From Methanocorpusculum sp. (GTDB lineage: Archaea > Halobacteriota > Methanomicrobia > Methanomicrobiales > Methanocorpusculaceae), in NCBI GenBank assembly GCA_029987235.1, contig DALTWF010000028.1, positions 1 to 20,983 of the forward strand: a stretch of DNA of 20,983 bases, in the 5' to 3' direction. The notes under the pieces were generated by a model, which saw only the letters and a list, made by a program, of their open reading frames with translations, had not been told where the DNA came from and searched no databases. Every line of letters begins with the position of its first letter. Position 1 is the stretch's first letter. Positions 14,015 to 20,964 of this stretch are shown in pieces. Position numbers and translations under genes: made by a program.

Positions 14015-15682
14015 TTAGAACAATCCGGAAATGTTTCCGTTATTGTCCACATCAATGCTGCATGCAGCAGGTACAAGCGGCAGACCTGGCAGAGTCATAA
14101 TGTCGCCGGTCTCAACAACTATGAAACCTGCACCATTGCTGATACGGATTACCTTTGCAGTAATCTTGAAGTTCTTTGGTCTTCCTAATTTGTCCGGGTC
14201 ATCTGAAAGTGAATACTGCGTCTTTGCAACACAAATCGGCAGATTTGCACGGCCGAGTTTTTCAATATCCTTAATGGATGCTTCAGCTGCTGCAGAATAC
14301 ACAACACCATCTGCGCCGTAAATCTCACGGGCCAAGGTCTCAAGTTTTTCTTTAATCGGCTTGTCTAAATCATAGATGCAGTGGAAGTTCGACGGTTTCT
14401 CACAGGCTGCAACAACTTTCATTGCAAGTTCGATACCCCCGTCTCCGCCTTTTGCATGAACCTCGGAAAGGGCAAAGTCTGCGCCCTTTGACTTACAGAA
14501 CTCCTCAAGGAACTTGATTTCCTCATCGGTATCTGCTGCAAACCGGTTGATAGCAACAACAACCGGCACACCGTATTTCTGCAGATTCTCAATGTGCGCC
14601 TCAAGGTTTACCGTACCTGCCTTCAGTGCGGCAAGGTTCGGCTTTCCGGTATCCTCTTTCTTTACACCGCCGTTGTACTTAAGTGCACGAATCGTTGCAA
14701 CAAGTACAATCGTGTTTGGTGTAAGACCTGCCGTGCGGCATTTGATGTCGAGGAACTTTTCTGCACCAAGGTCGGAACCGAAACCTGCTTCTGTGATAAC
14801 GTAGTCAGCCATCTTCAGACCGAGTTTGGTTGCACGAACCGAGTTGCAACCGTGTGCGATATTTGCAAACGGACCGCCGTGGATAAGACACGGGGTGTTT
14901 TCAATCGTCTGCACAAGATTCGGTTTTACCGCATCCTTAAGGAGTGCTGCCATTGCGCCGACTGCTCCGACATCTCTTGCATAAAGGGCTTTTCCGTCTT
15001 TGGTGTAGCCGAAAATAATGTTGCCAAGTTTTACCTTGAGGTCGTCAATGTCTTTTGCAAGGCATAAAATTGCCATGATTTCGGATGCGACCGTAATCAT
15101 GAAATGGTCTTCGCGCGGGACACCGTTGGTCGGACCTCCGAGACCAATAACACAATTTCTCAGTGCACGGTCGTTCATATCCAGACAGCGCTTGAAGATA
15201 ATCTTACGCTCGTCAATGTTTAACGCATTGCCCTGCTGGATATGATTGTCAATCATTGCGCAAAGCAGGTTGTTTGCAGAGGTGATTGCATGGAAGTCAC
15301 CGGTAAAGTGCAGGTTGATGTCTTCCATCGGGACAACCTGCGCATATCCTCCGCCAGCAGCACCGCCTTTTACACCGAAAACCGGACCTAAGGACGGCTC
15401 ACGCAGTGCGATAAGGGCTTTCTTGCCGATTTTTGGCATTGCTTCGCCGAGGCCGACGGTGGTCGTTGTTTTTCCTTCGCCTGCCGGGGTCGGGTTGATT
15501 GCAGTTACCAAAATCAGTTTTCCGTCCGGTTTGGATGCAAGGCGCTTTTCGAGCGCATCGGAAAGCTTTGCTTTGTAATTGCCGTAGAGTTCAAGCTCAT
15601 CGGCTTCAATATCAAGAGATGCGGCAATCTCTGTGATTTTTTTCATCTTCGCCGCCTGGGCGATTTCAATATCTGATAACAT
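14015..15682 (-). CDS. fhs: Formate-tetrahydrofolate ligase
   Basis: This 555-residue enzyme has the family's usual full length. It makes 10-formyl-tetrahydrofolate from formate, ATP and tetrahydrofolate. Motifs are the P-loop TPAGEGKTTTTVGL (65-78), REPSLGPVFGVKGGAAGGGY (93-112), DINLHFTGDFHAI (120-132), GGPFANIAHGCNS (about 271-283) and TEAGFGSDLGAEKF. No truncation is apparent. Methanogens use tetrahydromethanopterin for methanogenesis, so this gene implies a parallel folate-type C1 pool, probably for purine, thymidylate or serine chemistry, as known for some Methanomicrobiales and methanosarcinal lineages. No folD or glyA is next to it. The start is supported by a TATA box about 33 bases upstream. 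Confidence 0.97.
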   Translation of the reverse strand: MLSDIEIAQAAKMKKITEIAASLDIEADELELYGNYKAKLSDALEKRLASKPDGKLILVTAINPTPAGEGKTTTTVGLGEAMPKIGKKALIALREPSLGPVFGVKGGAAGGGYAQVVPMEDINLHFTGDFHAITSANNLLCAMIDNHIQQGNALNIDERKIIFKRCLDMNDRALRNCVIGLGGPTNGVPREDHFMITVASEIMAILCLAKDIDDLKVKLGNIIFGYTKDGKALYARDVGAVGAMAALLKDAVKPNLVQTIENTPCLIHGGPFANIAHGCNSVRATKLGLKMADYVITEAGFGSDLGAEKFLDIKCRTAGLTPNTIVLVATIRALKYNGGVKKEDTGKPNLAALKAGTVNLEAHIENLQKYGVPVVVAINRFAADTDEEIKFLEEFCKSKGADFALSEVHAKGGDGGIELAMKVVAACEKPSNFHCIYDLDKPIKEKLETLAREIYGADGVVYSAAAEASIKDIEKLGRANLPICVAKTQYSLSDDPDKLGRPKNFKITAKVIRISNGAGFIVVETGDIMTLPGLPLVPAACSIDVDNNGNISGLF

Positions 15683-15710
15683 ACGAATAAGTAGTAATAT
15701 GGGCGTCTAT

Positions 15711-15720
15711 GTATTTAAGG
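15711..15720 (-). promoter_or_regulatory. TATA box of fhs
   Basis: On the minus strand this reads CCTTAAATAC, centred about 33 bases upstream of the fhs ATG at 15682, which implies a leader of less than ten bases. Confidence 0.5.
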
Positions 15721-15813
15721 TCTGTGTCCTGTTCCGGCTGCAGAAATATGGAAATGAAAGAAGTAACAATTCACCGGGAGGACAAAACCCGATATTACGG
15801 TAAAAAACATGGT

Positions 15814-15859
15814 AAAAAAAAAAGATTCTGCTGACCTGTTATACAGTCAGCGGCGAATC
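15814..15859 (-). terminator. Strong hairpin with T10 tract after the Cys-repeat protein gene
   Basis: On the minus strand, GATTC...GCTGAC...CTGT pairs back through ACAG...GTCAGC...GAATC (positions 15824-15859) around a short TAT-type loop, with a small internal mismatch. A run of ten T residues (15814-15823) follows at once. This is the clearest intrinsic-type terminator in the window. It lies 24 bases beyond the stop of the 120-residue gene. Confidence 0.75.
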
Positions 15860-15882
15860 CAGGTAAGTACTGTCGACTTTAC

Positions 15883-16245
15883 TTAATGTGAACAGTTTAA
15901 CGTGCTTCCTAAGCATCTGCAGGAGTTTTCTGCGGAAAGATCAGATGTTACGGCATTATTATTTGATCTTAAGCAGCCGATACTTCCGGTAGAATCAGAT
16001 GTTACGGCATTATTATCTGAACTTAAGCAGCCGACACTTGCGGACAGTTGAGCCGGTGCGGCATTTATACAGCCGGCACCGATACTTTCAAGTGCACCGA
16101 TATTTTCAACCGGGTTATTTAAGGATGCTGCATTATCCGCACCCCACGACGACAAAGTTTCTGATGAACCTGCTGCTGCTCCTCCAACGAAGAGAGCGGC
16201 TACCAGGGCAATTCCAACTAAAATACGAACAGATTTAGCTTTCAT
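15883..16245 (-). CDS. Small secreted protein with 18-residue Cys repeats
   Basis: This is a 120-residue protein of unknown function. Residues 1-25 form a Sec-type signal peptide (MKAKSVR, then a hydrophobic stretch ending GGAAAG). The mature part is rich in Ser, Asn and Ala and holds six Cys (59, 73, 91, 109, 111, 118). Residues about 71-106 contain two 18-residue repeats, GCLSSDNNAVTSD and GCLRSNNNAVTSD, and a third partial Cys unit (CRCLG) follows at the expected spacing. The gene looks genuine: GGAG at 16257-16260 lies 11 bases before the ATG, a strong BRE/TATA lies upstream, and a hairpin/T10 terminator lies just past the stop. It may form a disulfide-bonded extracellular peptide; no modifying enzyme gene is adjacent. 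Confidence 0.75.
   Translation of the reverse strand: MKAKSVRILVGIALVAALFVGGAAAGSSETLSSWGADNAASLNNPVENIGALESIGAGCINAAPAQLSASVGCLSSDNNAVTSDSTGSIGCLRSNNNAVTSDLSAENSCRCLGSTLNCSH
15941..16043 (-). repeat. 54-bp tandem repeat inside the Cys-repeat protein gene
   Basis: Two copies with a period of exactly 54 bases begin at 15941 and 15995. They share TCAGATGTTACGGCATTA and CTTAAGCAGCCGA and differ at only a few positions over the first 49 bases. Eighteen codons per unit keep the frame. The high identity suggests recent duplication or homogenisation. Confidence 0.85.
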
Positions 16246-16289
16246 TTTTTACGTATCTCCATTTTTGGTAACAGCCGGCAGTCAATGCA

Positions 16290-16354
16290 TCTGAAACCGA
16301 GTATCCCGGATTTTCAGATTCATCAACATGCAGACCGACAGTGTGCCGGTCTGC
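16290..16354 (-). promoter_or_regulatory. Two hairpins in the 5' leader of the Cys-repeat protein
   Basis: Hairpin A (16330-16354) pairs GCAGACCG with CGGTCTGC, eight perfect pairs around a nine-base loop. Hairpin B (16290-16318) pairs TCTGAAA and CCG with CGG and TTTCAGA, with a two-base bulge. Both lie between the predicted transcription start (about 16365) and the ribosome binding site at 16257-16260, in a leader of about 120 bases. That is unusual here, since most genes in this window appear leaderless. A role in mRNA stability or translation control is an inference. Confidence 0.55.
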
Positions 16355-16385
16355 TCCGGTTGTCCATATTATACTATGATTCTGA

Positions 16386-16396
16386 CTTTTAAATAG
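16386..16396 (-). promoter_or_regulatory. BRE/TATA promoter of the Cys-repeat protein gene
   Basis: On the minus strand, AAGAAAC (BRE-like) precedes CTATTTAAAAG, the best archaeal promoter match in the window. A weaker TATA-like sequence (GTATAATATG) lies at 16365-16374. Either predicts a leader of about 100-120 bases. Confidence 0.6.
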
Positions 16397-16702
16397 TTTC
16401 TTACACATAAATGTTGTCAAAACATTTAATTAATATTGCTTAAAACACACTTACTATAAGTAAAGTTACAAAACAAGCCGTTTCAGATAATCCGCAGGCA
16501 GAAATCCGAACAGAACAGAGATAAGAAAAAACAACTGAGCGCGCAAAAACTGTCAGCGGTGTGTGATACTATGTCTCACCCCCTCTGATAAAACCTCAGA
16601 CAGCTTAAACCTTATAACTAAAGACTTAAAAAGCACTGTATACATTATTATAGGAGAGAAAACCTGCCTGAATACTTTTGAGAAAAAAATAAGGAAATGA
16701 GT

Positions 16703-17785
16703 TCAGCGATGCAGACTGATCACTTCGTCGTTCTGCATCGTTAACTGCAGAATTCCGCCTGATACCCTGAGTGGACCAATGGCAAGACTTGAGGCGCCCC
16801 TGTCAGTAATTGCATAGTTTCCTTTTCCATCGTATGCCCATTTAAACGGACTGTATCCGGTGCTTGAAATGCCGAGGAAGTGTTCCGGTCCGACAATGGC
16901 GCCGGTTCCGTCTTCTTTAAACCGTACCTGGCTCTCCGGCTGGTCTCCGAACCAGTCGCCTGCCGGAGATTCACCTGCTGCAAGAGGAATAAGTCCGCTT
17001 ATACCCGGGATGATGGATAAGAAGCCGAAGACATTTAATAAGACAAATATCAGAGCGACCGCTGCTATACCGATACAGATGAAGAGAATTATTTTCTTCT
17101 TATTTTTTCCAGAAGAACGTTTTTTTTTACTTTCCTGGAAATTCATTATCGAATCGTAGTCGTCTTCTGCACTTTTGCGTGATTTTTCCTTTTTCTGCCG
17201 TTTTTCATTGGCAAGGTTCGGTTCGGCAAAGTCTTCGTCCTGTTTTTTTGCCTTTTTTTTCGAAGGGCATTTGTGTTTTGTGCGGCAGTCGCGGCAGACT
17301 ATTGCACCGCATTTGTGGCACTGAGAAAGCATTGATTTCGGGAACCACTGTTTGCATTCGCTGCACTGCAGTTCATCAGGGTTGTGTGCTGGTTCAGCTG
17401 CATTCTCTGTTGCCTCCCCGTCATTTAGGGGAATTTCCGGAGCAACATAGACCGGTTCTGTGCATGGTACCGGTTCCTGACAGAGTGCTTGAGATGAGGT
17501 ACGGGCAGGTTCTTCTGATGCAGCATAAACCGGTATGGGCGCCGGGCTTTCGGGCGGGCGCACATAAGGTCTTTCTGCCGCCGGAGCGGGTACGGCAGGT
17601 ACTGAGGAAGTATGCACTCCGGTATCCGATTTTATTCTGCAGTCATGTGTCTTTCTGCATTCGGGACAGAAATACTGCCCGCAAATGCGGCATTTCTTTA
17701 ATTCCTGTTCCTCAAAATACTGCCCGCATCCATCGCATCTTTTTAACGGCGGAGCGTCAGCGAATAAATCTATATCATCAGGCAT
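16703..17785 (-). CDS. Membrane-anchored protein with two cytoplasmic zinc-finger modules
   Basis: This is a 360-residue protein I do not recognise as a named family. Module 1 (residues 17-49) has CDGC, CRIC, CPEC and HDC, giving C-x2-C-x11-C-x2-C-x4-C-x2-C-x3-H-x-C. Module 2 (about 141-173) repeats the same order with CSEC, CHKC, CRDC and HKC. The eight ligands resemble AN1/RING-type treble-clef fingers and would bind two zinc ions each. A Pro/Ala/Glu-rich linker separates the modules. A strongly basic, Lys-rich stretch (about 174-230) is followed by one transmembrane helix (about 230-252). The C-terminal part (about 275-360) has GDWFG, VRFKEDGTGAIVG and repeated beta-strand patterns, like small lipocalin-type domains of archaeal surface proteins. 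The positive-inside rule places the zinc fingers in the cytoplasm and the beta domain outside. It may sense or anchor something across the membrane; this is inference. Confidence 0.75.
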   Translation of the reverse strand: MPDDIDLFADAPPLKRCDGCGQYFEEQELKKCRICGQYFCPECRKTHDCRIKSDTGVHTSSVPAVPAPAAERPYVRPPESPAPIPVYAASEEPARTSSQALCQEPVPCTEPVYVAPEIPLNDGEATENAAEPAHNPDELQCSECKQWFPKSMLSQCHKCGAIVCRDCRTKHKCPSKKKAKKQDEDFAEPNLANEKRQKKEKSRKSAEDDYDSIMNFQESKKKRSSGKNKKKIILFICIGIAAVALIFVLLNVFGFLSIIPGISGLIPLAAGESPAGDWFGDQPESQVRFKEDGTGAIVGPEHFLGISSTGYSPFKWAYDGKGNYAITDRGASSLAIGPLRVSGGILQLTMQNDEVISLHR

Positions 17786-17815
17786 GATTGTTACTTATCA
17801 GTAATTAGATGAGAT

Positions 17816-17826
17816 GTTATTTATAG
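17816..17826 (-). promoter_or_regulatory. TATA box of the zinc-finger membrane protein
   Basis: On the minus strand this reads TCTATAAATAA, centred about 36 bases upstream of the ATG at 17785, suggesting a leader of roughly ten bases. tRNA-Gln lies just upstream on the same strand, so partial readthrough is also possible. Confidence 0.5.
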
Positions 17827-17845
17827 ATTATCCTTTGAAAAACGA

Positions 17846-17918
17846 TACTCCCGGGCGGACTCGAACCGCCGTCTCCGGCTCCAAAGGCCGGAATGATTGA
17901 CCACTACACGACGGGAGT
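17846..17918 (-). tRNA. tRNA-Gln (TTG)
   Basis: On the minus strand, acceptor ACTCCCG (17912-17918) pairs with CGGGAGT (17847-17853), with discriminator A. The anticodon stem CCGGC/GCCGG encloses the loop CTTTGGA, giving anticodon TTG. The T arm GGCGG-TTCGAGT-CCGCC is canonical. It has 73 nucleotides, no intron and no encoded CCA. The D stem is weak, as often seen in archaeal tRNA-Gln. Confidence 0.95.
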
Positions 17919-17980
17919 GCAGGATTATATTTGTTGCACACCTACATGAAACTACTGAAATACACGCCTGAGTCCTAACT

Positions 17981-17987
17981 GTTATAC
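17981..17987 (+). promoter_or_regulatory. TATA-like box of trmG10
   Basis: GTTATAC is centred about 28 bases before the ATG at 18012, consistent with a leaderless transcript. Diverges from tRNA-Gln about 65 bases away. Confidence 0.35.
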
Positions 17988-18011
17988 CCTTTAAGAGCAT
18001 ATCAGTATAAG

Positions 18012-18965
18012 ATGAATCTGCTGTTTGAACTCTCCGGAGAAAACCAGGCATTAAGCATTGCTGAAATCGGCTGTGCGGGTACTGTTTATGCAACAGAAAA
18101 CGGTATTGCCCTTGCTGAGGTTTTGTATCCGGAAAAAACAGCACGCCTTGCCGGAACACATGTTGTGTCAAAACTCCTTGGCGAGTGTGACGGAACACGC
18201 GCAGCGCTTGAAGAACTGTTGAAAACGCTTCAGATTCAGGCACAAAAAACGTTCTGCGCACGGGTAAATAAGATTCATCCGGCTGTTGTCGATGCTTCAG
18301 CAAACGAACTGGAGCGCATGATGGGCAGCCTTATCAAGGGGGAAGTTTCCCTGAAAAATCCGGAATGCATCTACCGCGCGGTATTTACCGGTGGAAAATG
18401 CTATCTCGGTGAAGTAATCCAGGTAATAGACCGCGGCGCATATGCAGAGCGGTCGCCGCAAAAACGCGCTTATTTCCATCCGGGTGTAATGATGCCTTTA
18501 ATGGCGCGTGAAATCATCAATCTCACTCATGTAGAAGAAGGCGAGTCCCTTCTTGACCCGTTCTGCGGAACCGGCGGCATGCTGATGGAATGTTCCATTC
18601 TCGGGGTTCATGCAACAGGCAGCGACTTTGACGAGGAAATGCTGCACGGCTGCCGCTTAAATAATCCGGACGGTGTCATTTTACGCGCCGATGCAACAAA
18701 GATGCCTTATCCTGATGCATCCTTTGATGCGGTGGCAACAGACCTTCCTTACGGTCAGTCGACTATCATAAGCGCCGAAAGTCTTGATATACTCTATCAT
18801 GAATCGCTTTCCGAAATCAGGCGTGTATTAAAACCCGGGCGGCGCGCAGTGATTGTAACGCATAAAGACATCCGGGAAATTGCGGGGCGGTATTTTACCA
18901 TTTCAGGTTACTTCGAGCAAAGAGTGCACAAAAGTCTTACACGGCGCATTCTTGTTCTCTCATAA
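18012..18965 (+). CDS. trmG10: tRNA (guanine-10-N2)-dimethyltransferase
   Basis: This 317-residue protein matches the archaeal Trm-G10/COG1041 family, which methylates N2 of G10 in tRNA. The N-terminal half (1-145) is a THUMP-type RNA-binding region with an N-terminal ferredoxin-like part (ARVNKIHP near 83-90, RAVFTGGKCYLGEV near 122-134). The C-terminal half is a Rossmann methyltransferase with motif I LLDPFCGTGGMLMEC (180-194), an acidic SAM-ribose contact in GSDFDEEM (203-210), DATKMPYPDASFDA, and motif IV TDLPYGQS (243-250), a variant of the DPPYG target-amine motif. The length is typical. G10 is present in the tRNA-Trp here (10707). It starts 12 bases before the next gene's GTG, so both genes are probably one transcript. 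Confidence 0.88.
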   Translation: MNLLFELSGENQALSIAEIGCAGTVYATENGIALAEVLYPEKTARLAGTHVVSKLLGECDGTRAALEELLKTLQIQAQKTFCARVNKIHPAVVDASANELERMMGSLIKGEVSLKNPECIYRAVFTGGKCYLGEVIQVIDRGAYAERSPQKRAYFHPGVMMPLMAREIINLTHVEEGESLLDPFCGTGGMLMECSILGVHATGSDFDEEMLHGCRLNNPDGVILRADATKMPYPDASFDAVATDLPYGQSTIISAESLDILYHESLSEIRRVLKPGRRAVIVTHKDIREIAGRYFTISGYFEQRVHKSLTRRILVLS

Positions 18966-18977
18966 CGGAGTAATAAC

Positions 18978-20306
18978 GTGCTATCATGGATAACTGAGCA
19001 GTTTACGAATTATATGCCGGAAAAAGGGGTGGCTGTGCGGGCGCTTCGCCATATGAGGCCTGCCGACCGGAAAAACCTCTTTTCCGAAGACATTATGGAA
19101 ATGCGGACGGCTGAGGGCTACTGGTTTGAGAGCCTGATTTACGAGCAGCTTATTCGCATTGCGGAAAATACGGACACGATTAAGAAAATCGTGCGGAAAG
19201 GTGCCGATGTTCCGGTGAAAAAAGACAGAATGGAACTGGGCAGAAACGAGATTTATTCAGCGGAAAAAGGTGATATTCGTGTCAGGGGAAACGGTCAGGA
19301 TTTGGCTGAGGTTGACCTGCTGTTGTTTGACAATAATGACCAGGTGGTTTTCTGTGAAATTGTCACCTCTCCTGCAGATTTAAAGGACCTTGAAGCCGAA
19401 ATAATCTATAAGAAGAAGCTTTTCGGATACATGTTCAAGCAGGAGCATGTGGGTTTCATCCTGTTTGCAAGCGTTGACATCAGAAATACACAGGTTGTGC
19501 GGCGGCTTGCAAAAGACCCGGACAATGCGTACATCTGTACACGGTCGTGCGAGGAGATGAAGGGATGTCTCAGGGGTCTTGTTGTCACGGGTATTTCCAA
19601 GACGCCGGAGAAAAATCCGAAGCTGGTTTACGCATCGACTCTGCATATTCAGGGCTTTGACTACAAACATCTGCATGATGAAGCGTTAGCGCGGCTGTAT
19701 TTTGCTATGGACCATGACTTCTCAAATGATGATTTCTTCTCTGACCCGGGGGTGTCCCCCCTTGTTAAAAAGGTTATCTGCGGAGGTTTGTATCCTTCGG
19801 CAATCAAGGCCTTGTCGCTTGCGCATCCGCTCAGGATTAAATCCGAGACGCTTGATTTTGATACGATTGTCGAGCGGTACAGCCGTGTGATTCTGGCGAT
19901 TGATTTCCCTGAGATTGAGCCGGTGATGTATCTGAAGCCAAAGCCGGTGCGGCGTGATGAAAAGGTTACGCGTAAAGAATACATGCGGTCCAAAGAGTAT
20001 CTGAAACTGGTGCGGGAAAAGACCGGACCGGGTTTTAAGTTCGAGCGGCCGACGCCGTCACGGGTCGGATTCTATCTATGGCTTGAGTCAGTCAAGCCTA
20101 CGCTTGGTGCGGAGCGGAGCGAGTCGCTTCTTGCGTACTGCGCCAATCCGATTACGCATTATGCGGAGCCGGGGGAAAAGGAGGCTGCTTTGGCGCCGGT
20201 GATGAAGAAGGCACCGGGTCGGAATGCAAAGAATAAGAAGCGATATTACAAGAGCCGGCATGCAAAGGTCCCGGGGGACAACGGGCACAGGCACGAGAGG
20301 GATTAA
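18978..20306 (+). CDS. Hypothetical protein with PD-(D/E)XK nuclease-like core
   Basis: This 442-residue protein of unknown function starts at a GTG, supported by GGAG at 18967-18970 with a seven-base spacer. Residues about 45-165 show the pattern of a restriction-endonuclease-like fold: a helix with Glu51 in GYWFESLIYEQL, a strand with AEVDLLLFD (Asp113), a strand VVFCEIVTS (Glu127), then a Lys-rich helix (EIIYKKKLFGYMF, Lys145-147). The third motif reads E-I-V rather than E-x-K, so the catalytic Lys would have to come from elsewhere or activity may be lost. Residues 170-400 hold no motif I know. The C-terminal 35 residues are strongly basic (KKAPGRNAKNKKRYYKS), which suits nucleic-acid binding. 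It is twelve bases downstream of trmG10, so an RNA- or DNA-processing role is possible but unproven. Confidence 0.65.
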   Translation: MLSWITEQFTNYMPEKGVAVRALRHMRPADRKNLFSEDIMEMRTAEGYWFESLIYEQLIRIAENTDTIKKIVRKGADVPVKKDRMELGRNEIYSAEKGDIRVRGNGQDLAEVDLLLFDNNDQVVFCEIVTSPADLKDLEAEIIYKKKLFGYMFKQEHVGFILFASVDIRNTQVVRRLAKDPDNAYICTRSCEEMKGCLRGLVVTGISKTPEKNPKLVYASTLHIQGFDYKHLHDEALARLYFAMDHDFSNDDFFSDPGVSPLVKKVICGGLYPSAIKALSLAHPLRIKSETLDFDTIVERYSRVILAIDFPEIEPVMYLKPKPVRRDEKVTRKEYMRSKEYLKLVREKTGPGFKFERPTPSRVGFYLWLESVKPTLGAERSESLLAYCANPITHYAEPGEKEAALAPVMKKAPGRNAKNKKRYYKSRHAKVPGDNGHRHERD

Positions 20307-20347
20307 TTTTTTTATTTATACGGAAAAATATTAAAAAAGTCAGTTAT

Positions 20348-20367
20348 CAGGAAATCCTGCTTTTTTT
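20348..20367 (+). terminator. Short hairpin with T7 tract after the nuclease-like gene
   Basis: CAGG pairs with CCTG across AAAT, followed by C and seven T residues. Other T/A tracts at 20306-20340 would serve the convergent small gene on the minus strand. Confidence 0.4.
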
Positions 20368-20569
20368 ATTCAAGATATTTTTCAGCAAACTCAGCAAGGA
20401 AACGCATTGCCTCATCCTTGTCAGGAGAGCGGAATAACACATATTCCTTGAAGTTTGCGGCAGTATTGCATGCACATACCTGATACATTGTGATTGCGAG
20501 TTTGATATATACCGAATCAATATAGTCAAGGTTAATGTATGATTCGTCACTGATTTTGTAAAAGCGCAT
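20366..20569 (-). CDS. Small hypothetical protein, 67 residues
   Basis: This 67-residue protein has no recognised family. It reads MRFYKISDESYINLDYIDSV, then a strand-rich middle with YQVCACN, and ends with an amphipathic helix (SPDKDEAMRFLAEFAEKYLE). A sheet plus C-terminal helix is likely. I place the start at 20569 because a TATA sequence (TAAATTATATC, 20594-20604) lies 30 bases upstream. The longer in-frame version beginning at 20740 would carry 57 extra residues of unlikely composition across that promoter. It is cytoplasmic, with no membrane segment in the shorter form, and tRNA-Thr lies upstream on the same strand. Confidence 0.55.
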   Translation of the reverse strand: MRFYKISDESYINLDYIDSVYIKLAITMYQVCACNTAANFKEYVLFRSPDKDEAMRFLAEFAEKYLE

Positions 20570-20593
20570 AATATCTATTGACTGTTTCTTTGT

Positions 20594-20604
20594 GATATAA
20601 TTTA
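20594..20604 (-). promoter_or_regulatory. TATA box of the 67-residue gene
   Basis: TAAATTATATC on the minus strand is centred 30 bases from the ATG at 20569 and fixes the preferred start as leaderless. Confidence 0.5.
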
Positions 20605-20760
20605 CTGTTTTGGCAGTGCAATATGATATTATAAAAAAAAACGATAAACTAACGGCTGAATAACAACTTTCTGTGAAAATCCAAGCAAAAATCCGGGCAT
20701 GAACTGAATTCTCCGGCCGGCACAAATAAGAACCAGTCAAAACAAACGGAAAACAAAAAG

Positions 20761-20832
20761 AGCCGCTGGAGGGATTTGAACCCCCGGCCTGCTGATTACA
20801 AATCAGCCGCTATACCCCTAAGCCACAACGGC
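20761..20832 (-). tRNA. tRNA-Thr (TGT)
   Basis: On the minus strand, acceptor GCCGTTG (20826-20832) pairs with CAGCGGC (20762-20768), including one G-U pair, with discriminator T. The anticodon stem GCTGA/TCAGC encloses TTTGTAA, giving anticodon TGT. A T-loop TTCAAAT is present. It has 72 nucleotides, no intron and no encoded CCA. Confidence 0.93.
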
Positions 20833-20955
20833 AAATTACCTTATTACATACGCACTGTAAACGTTAAAATGTTACGATTAGAAAACAAAAAAACCACTCC
20901 GCAACCTGTCTCACCCGCCAAATTTGCAGAGAGCCTGTCCAATCGATAACCCCAG

Positions 20956-20964
20956 TATTTAAAC
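20956..20964 (+). promoter_or_regulatory. TATA-like box at the right edge
   Basis: TATTTAAAC is an archaeal TATA match placed about 20 bases from the window end and could drive a plus-strand gene beyond it. It is too far from tRNA-Thr (about 125 bases) to be that gene's core promoter. The remaining sequence from 20833 shows no gene. Confidence 0.35.

Larger units (their letters stand above)
16246..16702 (-). other. Intergenic region with structured leader and zinc-finger gene 3' end
   Basis: No gene is supported here. Bases 16246-16365 are the probable leader of the Cys-repeat gene (listed separately), and 16386-16396 its TATA box. Bases 16400-16640 are AT-rich with only a small hairpin (TCTGA/TCAGA around 16580-16600). 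Bases 16680-16690 give a T-rich tract on the minus strand that could end transcription of the zinc-finger gene. A 61-codon minus-strand ORF at 16235-16420 crosses both leader hairpins and has no protein-like features. Confidence 0.5.

Noticed and set aside
15941..16043. CRISPR-like array
   Set aside because: Only two copies, no unique spacers, and the 54-base period is an in-frame protein repeat.
16235..16420. 61-codon minus-strand ORF upstream of the Cys-repeat gene
   Set aside because: It covers the two leader hairpins and the promoter region, overlaps the next start and has no domain; the leader interpretation explains the sequence better.
20570..20740. N-terminal extension of the small 67-residue gene
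   Set aside because: It crosses a well-placed TATA box and translates to an unlikely mixture; the start at 20569 fits promoter spacing.
20869..20949. 26-codon plus-strand ORF near the right edge
   Set aside because: Very short, no ribosome site, no promoter at the right distance and no recognisable features.
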